DNA of 64,000 nucleotides from NCBI RefSeq assembly GCF_003600625.1, contig NZ_CP032489.1, positions 248,001 to 312,000 of the forward strand. Direction: 5' to 3'. The notes under the pieces are model-generated. The model was not told where the DNA came from, did not search any database, and saw nothing but the letters and a program-made list of their open reading frames with translations. Position 1 is the stretch's first letter. Every line of letters begins with the position of its first letter. The DNA comes from Arachidicoccus soli. GTDB lineage: Bacteria; Bacteroidota; Bacteroidia; Chitinophagales; Chitinophagaceae. The position numbers and the translations under genes are program-made. This document shows, piece after piece, positions 58,129 through 64,000 of the stretch.

Positions 58129-58680
58129 ATGCAAATTAGTACAAATGTACTGCATCCATGGCACGGCGTAGAAACGGGTAAAAATGCACCAGAATTTGTA
58201 AATGCTATTATTGAAATTCCACAAGGATCTCGTTCAAAGTATGAAATAGATAAAGCCAGCGGGTTGCTAAAATTAGATAGAGTGATTTACTCATCTTTCC
58301 ATTATCCTGCTAATTATGGTTTTATCCCGCAAACTTACGGTGATGATAAAGATCCGCTTGATATTTTGATTATCTCAAGCATGAGTATTCAGCCATTATG
58401 TATTGTAGAGACCAAGGTGATTGGGGTAATGCAAATGTTAGATGGAGGAGAAGGCGATGATAAAATAATTGCCGTAGCTGCCAACGACCCGGGTATCAAC
58501 TATTACGAGAATATTGAAGAATTACCGAAACATTTCTTTAGTGAATTGCGCCACTTCTTTGAACAATATAAAATGTTGGAGAATAAAACCGTTAAAGTAA
58601 ATGACTTCGGAGATAAAGCTCAAGCAATAGAAATTATCAAAAGATCGATGACGGCTTATAAAGAATTAGTCAATTCTTAA
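58129..58680 (+). CDS. ppa: Inorganic pyrophosphatase, family I
   Basis: A 183-aa soluble enzyme that hydrolyses pyrophosphate to two phosphates and so pulls biosynthetic reactions forward. The family I signature is DDKDPLDILI (about residues 79-88), with the D-x-D-P-x-D metal-binding acidic residues; other conserved parts are EIPQGSRSKYEID near the N-terminus and YPANYGFIPQTYGD. Length fits bacterial PPases. Single gene. Confidence 0.95.
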   Translation: MQISTNVLHPWHGVETGKNAPEFVNAIIEIPQGSRSKYEIDKASGLLKLDRVIYSSFHYPANYGFIPQTYGDDKDPLDILIISSMSIQPLCIVETKVIGVMQMLDGGEGDDKIIAVAANDPGINYYENIEELPKHFFSELRHFFEQYKMLENKTVKVNDFGDKAQAIEIIKRSMTAYKELVNS

Positions 58681-58721
58681 AATAAAGCGCATCGCATAAA
58701 TAATTTTTTATTTTTTTACCC

Positions 58722-58729
58722 TACATTTG
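58722..58729 (+). promoter_or_regulatory. -7 box for small membrane protein gene
   Basis: TACATTTG, an exact TAnnTTTG, 16 nt before the start codon at 58,746, so the leader is very short. Confidence 0.5.
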
Positions 58730-58745
58730 TAAAAATTATAAGGAT

Positions 58746-58928
58746 ATGGAAGAGACAAAGTCAAAAACAAGAGAATGGATATGGTTTTTCGTTTGGTTGG
58801 CCATCATTGTTTGTTTACTTATATGGCTTAGACAATGGTTTTGGTTGGCATTACCGGGGGTGCTTACTTATTTTGTAAAGGCGATGGGACTTATTGATGA
58901 AAATCAACCGGAAGATCAATTTTATTAG
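58746..58928 (+). CDS. Small membrane protein, 60 aa
   Basis: A charged N-terminus (MEETKSKTREW), two hydrophobic stretches (about 12-27 and 30-45, unusually Trp-rich) and an acidic tail ENQPEDQFY. No family recognised. It has its own near-consensus promoter and a plausible ATG, which support a real gene. Function unknown. Confidence 0.6.
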   Translation: MEETKSKTREWIWFFVWLAIIVCLLIWLRQWFWLALPGVLTYFVKAMGLIDENQPEDQFY

Positions 58929-59039
58929 TAGATAAAGAATTTATATAGAAAAAAGTGGTGCATTTTTGTATCACTTTTTTTATTTGCCAAAAACTAAAAT
59001 TTACCCTTCATTGACTGACAAACATAGCAATTAAATTGT

Positions 59040-59047
59040 TACCTTTG
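59040..59047 (+). promoter_or_regulatory. -7 box for SNF2 helicase gene
   Basis: TACCTTTG, an exact TAnnTTTG, 44 nt before the TTG start codon. Confidence 0.5.
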
Positions 59048-59091
59048 CAAATTGCATTTCCGCAAAGTTTACTAGGAAAAAAGAAAAGAAA

Positions 59092-62000
59092 TTGGCGCTA
59101 CCTTACTTTATTAAATATATATACAGCAACGGCACTGAAGAGGTTATTAGAAGAGGAAAGAAAATTTTCAACTCTAGCAATATCGAGATTATTCATCATG
59201 ATGAACTTGCTGAAAGTATTACTTTTCGTGTAAAAGACGATATGTATGCCAGTTGGTATAAGGTTCAGGTAAGTCATTACAAAAACCAAGAAGAAATTGC
59301 TCTTAGATGTACTTGCCCATACAATATCAGTGATATCTGTAAGCATGAAAGTGCTGTCTTGTTTGAATTACAGCAAATGCAAGATAGAAATTTACTAAAA
59401 GGTGCCGAGGCATATTATGATCAGCAACATACTGTTTTAAGAATGAAGCGTATTGAGCTTCATTTAATTCGCTCATTATGTGCGACAGATAGTTTTAAAG
59501 AAGCAGAAGATTTTTTGAGAAGTGGAAATACTGCCACTATTTTAGAGGCTGCCAACGAAAAAGTAATTGCAGAGATATCTATCAATAAAGCTACTTACAC
59601 TGTAGTTATACAGAAAAATAAGGAGAAGAACTTTGATACAAGTTGTAATTGTAATAGCGAAGAAAATCATCCTATTTGCCTACATAAAGCCATTACACTT
59701 TTACAATTATTGAATAATTCGGGAGCTGATTACTTTGATAGCATTCGTAATTGGGAACGTGAAAAAAATCAGTTATTAGGCCTTTATGGTTTTTCTTTAG
59801 AAGATGATTTAAAAGATAAATTTGAATTTACTTATAAGGAAGGTAAACCTTTTCTGCGTGTTTTAGATCCTTCTATTAAGCGTGTTGCTAATCCGAATAC
59901 ATATAACCCTCAAACCATAGCAGCAAAAACTCCCTATAAAGAGGAAGTAGATTTATTGGATAATCATACTTTTAAACAAAAAGTTGGAATTGTATTACAG
60001 GAAGATAATAGTCAATATCCGTATTTAAGTTTTGTGCCAATACAAGCAGAGCCCAATGAAGATAAAACTGCATTTGTCGGCCCTTTAGAAACGATAGACC
60101 TAAATAAGTTTGTCAATGTTGAGAAAATTGATAGCGAAGACAGGTTGTTGTTGCAACAGTTGCGAAAGCTCATACCTGCTGAAGTTTCTAGATATTTAAA
60201 CAGAAACTCTCCGTTTAGTGGACTATGGGAAAATATTGTACAGCAACACGATGAATCGCTTACAGAAGATACACGGAAATTAATTATTGAATATCTGCAT
60301 CCAAAATATAAAAAGCTCTTTCAGTCTACTTCAAATAATTATTTTACTTATTATTTGCCCAAAGGCAAGAGTTTGCAATCTTCCAATATTCAGTTAGCTA
60401 ATTATTCTATTAATTATATTTCGCCTTCTTTTGAGGTACAACAAAATGGGGATGGTTATGAAATAATTTGTATAGTCAGTACACTCTTAGGAGAAAAGAG
60501 ATTGAATGAAAATGAATTGAGTAATACACTCATTTATCAGGTAGAAAATCAATTTTATTTATGGCAAACCGCAGAAGAAGCTTTATTGGTAGAGAAATTT
60601 ATGCCGGATGGCGCTCTCTTTTTTAAAGAAAGCAAATGGCAAGAAACTTTACATGATTTTGTATTACCCCTGTCTAAAAACTATCAAGTAAACTTCTCCA
60701 ATATTGAACAAGAAGAAATTGATAATATACAGCCTGAAATAAGTATTCATCTTGCTGAAAAGGGTGACTATCTTATACTAGAGCCCGTATACACTTACCT
60801 GAATCAACAAATTACAGAACAGGATAATGACCGCATTATTATTCCGCAAGGCGGAAAGTTAATGATTGTTCATCGCAATAAAGATGCAGAAAATACGTTC
60901 TTTCAAAAGTTGAAGAATCTGCACTCAAACTTTGCAATTATCAACAAACAATCGCTTGCACTTAAAGGGAATGATGTATTAAAAAACAATTGGTTCTTTT
61001 TATTCGTTGACGCGGCACGTGAGATGAAAGTGCCGGTATATGGTTTTGAACTATTAAAGAAATATAGATTTAATACATCGAAGCCTACCACAATTATTAA
61101 CCTTAGCAGTCATACGGATTGGTTTGATGCTAAAGTAAATATTGATTTTGGCGGACAAAAAGTAACAGTCACTGAGATAAAAAAAGCATTACAAAATAAA
61201 CAACAATTTGTAACGCTAAGTGATGGTACCTTAGGTGTATTGCCGGAAGAATGGCTGCAAAAATATTCATTACTTTTTCAGATTGGTGAAACCAATAACC
61301 AATCCTTAAAGCTGAGTAAATATCATTTTAATATTGTTGACGAACTCTATGCTCAAAGAGATGAAGGCGAACTGATTTTTCAGCTAGAAGAAAAATATGA
61401 AAAAATAAAGGAGCAGCACTCCATTGGCGAAGTACCACCTCCGGAACATCTGCAACCTATTTTGCGACCATATCAGCTTTCAGGATTTCAATGGCTCAAT
61501 TATTTAAATGATATTTCCTGGGGTGGTATTTTAGCAGATGATATGGGTTTGGGTAAAACCATACAAGCACTTTCATTTTTATTTCATTTAAAGCAGAAGA
61601 CGGAAAAATTTAAAGCCTTGGTTGTATGCCCTACCTCACTTTTATATAACTGGGAAAATGAAATAAAGAAGTTTACACCTGGAATCACTTACTTTATACA
61701 TCATGGCGCTTCACGCAACAACAATACTATTAAAGATGAAAATATAGATATCATCATTACGACTTATGGTACTTTGCGTAGTGATATTAAAAGCTTTACT
61801 GAAATTAATTTTTCCTATGTTGTTTTGGATGAAAGCCAAGCGATAAAGAACCCAATGAGTAAGATTGCTAAAGCTGTAAACTTGCTGAACGCTGGCAATC
61901 GCCTGTGTTTGAGCGGTACACCTTTGCAAAACAATACATTCGATATTTATGCGCAAATGAATTTCTTAAATCCCGGATTGCTGGGAAGTATTGATTGGTT

Positions 62001-62847
62001 TAAACAACAATTTGCCATTCCTATTGATAAATTTGGTGAGCAACAGCAAAAAGAGCATCTGCGCAAAATGCTTTTCCCTTTCATCTTAAGAAGGACAAAA
62101 GAGCAAGTCGCAAAAGATCTTCCAGAAAAAACTGAGCAAGTTCTGTATTGCGAGATGGGTGCACAGCAAAGAAAGATTTATGATGCTTATCGCAACGATG
62201 TGCGTGATAAAATTTTGGGCTTGATCGAGCAACAAGGTATGCAACGTTCGCAATTATCTATATTACAAGGATTAATGAAACTTCGTCAGATATGCGACAG
62301 CCCTGCAATTATTAAAGAAGAAGATTATCCGAACCATTCGATAAAAATACATGAGCTGGGGAGTGAGTTAGAGGATAATCTGAGTAATCATAAAGCACTT
62401 ATTTTCTCTCAATTCTTGGGGATGCTCGGTCTTATAAAAACAAAATTAGAAGAACTGGGGATTAAATATGAATATTTTGATGGAGGAACTTCAGTAAAGG
62501 ATAGGGAAAAAGCTATTCAGAATTTTCAAAATGATGAGGAGTGTCGCGTGTTCCTCATTTCATTGAAAGCTGGCGGGGTAGGGCTCAATCTTACTGCGGC
62601 AGATTATGTGTACATCGTAGATCCTTGGTGGAATCCGGCTGTGGAGCAACAAGCAATTGACCGCACACATCGTATTGGACAGACCAAAAATATCTTCGCT
62701 TATCGTATGATTTGCAAAGACACAGTAGAAGATAAAATATTGTTGTTGCAAGAAAAGAAACGTGCACTTGCAAATGAGCTTATCGCTGATGAAAGTGGTT
62801 TTGTGAAAAATCTTTCAAAAGCAGATATCGAATATTTATTCAGTTAG
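59092..62847 (+). CDS. SWIM zinc-finger SNF2-family helicase/ATPase
   Basis: A 1251-aa protein of the bacterial SNF2 type. An N-terminal SWIM zinc finger (CTCPYNISDICKH, about residues 74-86, CxC...CxH) is followed by a long middle region and a SNF2 motor. Motor motifs: DDMGLGKT (about 816-823), VLDESQAIKN (DExx box, about 910), LSGTPLQNN, LISLKAGGVGLNLT, and QAIDRTHRIGQ (about 1186). The start is probably the TTG at 59,092, because the homologous part begins at once with ALPYFIKYIY and no ATG is near. It likely remodels protein-DNA complexes in repair or transcription; the exact role in Bacteroidota is unknown. Confidence 0.9.
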   Translation: MALPYFIKYIYSNGTEEVIRRGKKIFNSSNIEIIHHDELAESITFRVKDDMYASWYKVQVSHYKNQEEIALRCTCPYNISDICKHESAVLFELQQMQDRNLLKGAEAYYDQQHTVLRMKRIELHLIRSLCATDSFKEAEDFLRSGNTATILEAANEKVIAEISINKATYTVVIQKNKEKNFDTSCNCNSEENHPICLHKAITLLQLLNNSGADYFDSIRNWEREKNQLLGLYGFSLEDDLKDKFEFTYKEGKPFLRVLDPSIKRVANPNTYNPQTIAAKTPYKEEVDLLDNHTFKQKVGIVLQEDNSQYPYLSFVPIQAEPNEDKTAFVGPLETIDLNKFVNVEKIDSEDRLLLQQLRKLIPAEVSRYLNRNSPFSGLWENIVQQHDESLTEDTRKLIIEYLHPKYKKLFQSTSNNYFTYYLPKGKSLQSSNIQLANYSINYISPSFEVQQNGDGYEIICIVSTLLGEKRLNENELSNTLIYQVENQFYLWQTAEEALLVEKFMPDGALFFKESKWQETLHDFVLPLSKNYQVNFSNIEQEEIDNIQPEISIHLAEKGDYLILEPVYTYLNQQITEQDNDRIIIPQGGKLMIVHRNKDAENTFFQKLKNLHSNFAIINKQSLALKGNDVLKNNWFFLFVDAAREMKVPVYGFELLKKYRFNTSKPTTIINLSSHTDWFDAKVNIDFGGQKVTVTEIKKALQNKQQFVTLSDGTLGVLPEEWLQKYSLLFQIGETNNQSLKLSKYHFNIVDELYAQRDEGELIFQLEEKYEKIKEQHSIGEVPPPEHLQPILRPYQLSGFQWLNYLNDISWGGILADDMGLGKTIQALSFLFHLKQKTEKFKALVVCPTSLLYNWENEIKKFTPGITYFIHHGASRNNNTIKDENIDIIITTYGTLRSDIKSFTEINFSYVVLDESQAIKNPMSKIAKAVNLLNAGNRLCLSGTPLQNNTFDIYAQMNFLNPGLLGSIDWFKQQFAIPIDKFGEQQQKEHLRKMLFPFILRRTKEQVAKDLPEKTEQVLYCEMGAQQRKIYDAYRNDVRDKILGLIEQQGMQRSQLSILQGLMKLRQICDSPAIIKEEDYPNHSIKIHELGSELEDNLSNHKALIFSQFLGMLGLIKTKLEELGIKYEYFDGGTSVKDREKAIQNFQNDEECRVFLISLKAGGVGLNLTAADYVYIVDPWWNPAVEQQAIDRTHRIGQTKNIFAYRMICKDTVEDKILLLQEKKRALANELIADESGFVKNLSKADIEYLFS

Positions 62848-62852
62848 CGCTT

Positions 62853-64000
62853 TTATTTTACCAACTTATCTATTGCTATATGATATGTTTCGAAGTCAAA
62901 ACTATGAATGGTCTTCTGCATATTCGTAACAATTTTATCGTTGCATAAATTGCCTAAACTGCCTTCATGCGTATGATGTACTTTGGTAGAATAACTAAAA
63001 TTACCTGCTTCTATTGCTAATCCTACTTGTTTATATGCATCACGGAATGGTATACCTTGTAACACCAATTTATTCACCTCCTCAACACTAAAAATATATT
63101 TGTATTTATCATCTTCCACAATATCTTCTTTTACTTGCATATTGCTCAGCATCAAACCGGCCATTTCAATACAATTTCTTAAGGTCGTGAATGCAGGAAA
63201 AAGATGCTCTTTTAATAATTGCAACTCCCGATGATAGCCTGAAGGTAAATTAGTCGTCATCATCATAACTTCATTAGGTAGAGCTTTTAGACGGTTGCAG
63301 TAACCTCTTATTAATTCAAAAACATCGGGGTTTTTTTTGTGCGGCATAATGCTGCTTCCTGTGGTCAATTGCGGGGGAAAGGAAATAAATGAAAAGTTTT
63401 GAGACAAATACAAACAAGCATCCATCGATAATTTGGCTAGCGTTTCAGCGATATTTGCCAGACCCATTGCTGTAATCCGCTCTGCTTTTCCTCTGCCCAT
63501 TTGTGCATATACGACATTGTAGTTTAAATCTGCAAAACCTAATAGATTCGTAGTGAGTGTTCTATTAATTGGGAAAGAAGAACCATAGCCTGCAGCGGAG
63601 CCTAGAGGGTTTTTATTCACAACTTCATATGCTGATTTCAGTACGTTTAAATCATCTACTAGGCTTTCAGCATAAGCACCTAGCCATAAACCAAAAGAAG
63701 AGGGCATGGCTATTTGTAAATGTGTGTAACCCGGCAATAATATATCTTTATACTGTTCGCTTTTTTCAATCAATAAATTGAAAAATTCTTGAACGGCAAT
63801 AACTGTTTGTTCTATTTCGTTGCGCAGATATAATTTTATATCGACTAAAACTTGATCATTGCGACTACGCGCAGAATGGATTTTTTTTCCAATATCGCCT
63901 AATTTTTCTGTCAGCAAAAACTCTACTTGCGAATGCACATCTTCCACATCATCTTGAATCTTGAAGGACCCATTTTGTATCGTTGCATAAATTTTTTTCA
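62853..64000 (-). CDS. argH: Argininosuccinate lyase, 5' end outside window
   Basis: The last step of arginine synthesis: argininosuccinate to arginine and fumarate. The visible part (about 382 codons, reading out of the window) contains VEDVHSQVEFLLTEKLGDIGKKIHSARSRNDQ (the HSxRSRNDQ active-site motif) and the fumarase/ASL signature GSSIMPHKKNPD. The reading frame continues past the codon at 63,947 to the window edge (IQNGSFKIQDD), so the true N-terminus lies outside. The gene converges with the SNF2 gene, with 5 nt between their stops. Confidence 0.93.
   Translation of the reverse strand, partial: KKIYATIQNGSFKIQDDVEDVHSQVEFLLTEKLGDIGKKIHSARSRNDQVLVDIKLYLRNEIEQTVIAVQEFFNLLIEKSEQYKDILLPGYTHLQIAMPSSFGLWLGAYAESLVDDLNVLKSAYEVVNKNPLGSAAGYGSSFPINRTLTTNLLGFADLNYNVVYAQMGRGKAERITAMGLANIAETLAKLSMDACLYLSQNFSFISFPPQLTTGSSIMPHKKNPDVFELIRGYCNRLKALPNEVMMMTTNLPSGYHRELQLLKEHLFPAFTTLRNCIEMAGLMLSNMQVKEDIVEDDKYKYIFSVEEVNKLVLQGIPFRDAYKQVGLAIEAGNFSYSTKVHHTHEGSLGNLCNDKIVTNMQKTIHSFDFETYHIAIDKLVK

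Overview
This 64 kb window comes from an AT-rich Bacteroidota chromosome, most likely Chitinophagaceae. The clues are the Bacteroidota-type rRNA operon, the SusC/SusD and TonB-receptor genes, the lack of Shine-Dalgarno sequences, and the repeated -7 box TAnnTTTG ahead of genes.

Region 1 (1-19,265) is core chromosome. It holds the 3' part of a 16S-Ile-Ala-23S-5S operon, a GH27 alpha-galactosidase, rsmG, a small lipoprotein, pyrG, an acyl-CoA dehydrogenase, hemD with its DUF4271 partner, a TonB receptor with a beta-helix lipoprotein, and an LTA-synthase-like sulfatase.

Region 2 (19,297-53,976) is an integrated genomic island of 34.6 kb. It sits in tRNA-Lys(CTT) and is bounded by a perfect 45-bp direct repeat of the tRNA 3' half. 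A tyrosine integrase lies beside the right end. Both arms carry the same tandem TTGATACAT motif. On the left, a group II intron and an IS110-family element lie between attL and the arm motif. A mobilization module follows: HTH protein, ParA-like ATPase, three small proteins, an oriT-like hairpin cluster, MobC and a relaxase. An IS1380-type transposase with a frameshift comes next.

The cargo begins with a susC/susD/fasciclin/DUF5007 operon, then a zone of broken genes. Next is the most notable locus (39.0-42.3 kb): a divergent XRE repressor, an unusual sigma factor with an extra HTH domain, a compact Cas12f homologue lacking a recognisable RuvC-I aspartate and the whole RuvC-III end, and downstream a boxA-led structured RNA. 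That RNA has a Cas12f-like scaffold, an anti-repeat and two repeat-guide units. This has the architecture of an RNA-guided transcription system (nuclease-dead Cas12f plus ECF-type sigma factor) rather than CRISPR immunity. The susCD operon in the same island lacks its own sigma/anti-sigma pair and is a reasonable candidate client, but I could not match either guide to it by eye. The cargo ends with putative defence genes: an AlbA_2 ATPase-domain protein, a KAP NTPase, and an IetA/IetS-like AAA ATPase plus subtilisin pair.

Region 3 (53,977-64,000) is core chromosome again: a stranded tRNA-Lys terminator, a short HELLH-containing fragment, a DUF4143 ATPase with a palindromic promoter, tRNA-Ser, an ABC exporter, inorganic pyrophosphatase, a small membrane protein, a SWIM-SNF2 helicase and the 3' part of argH.
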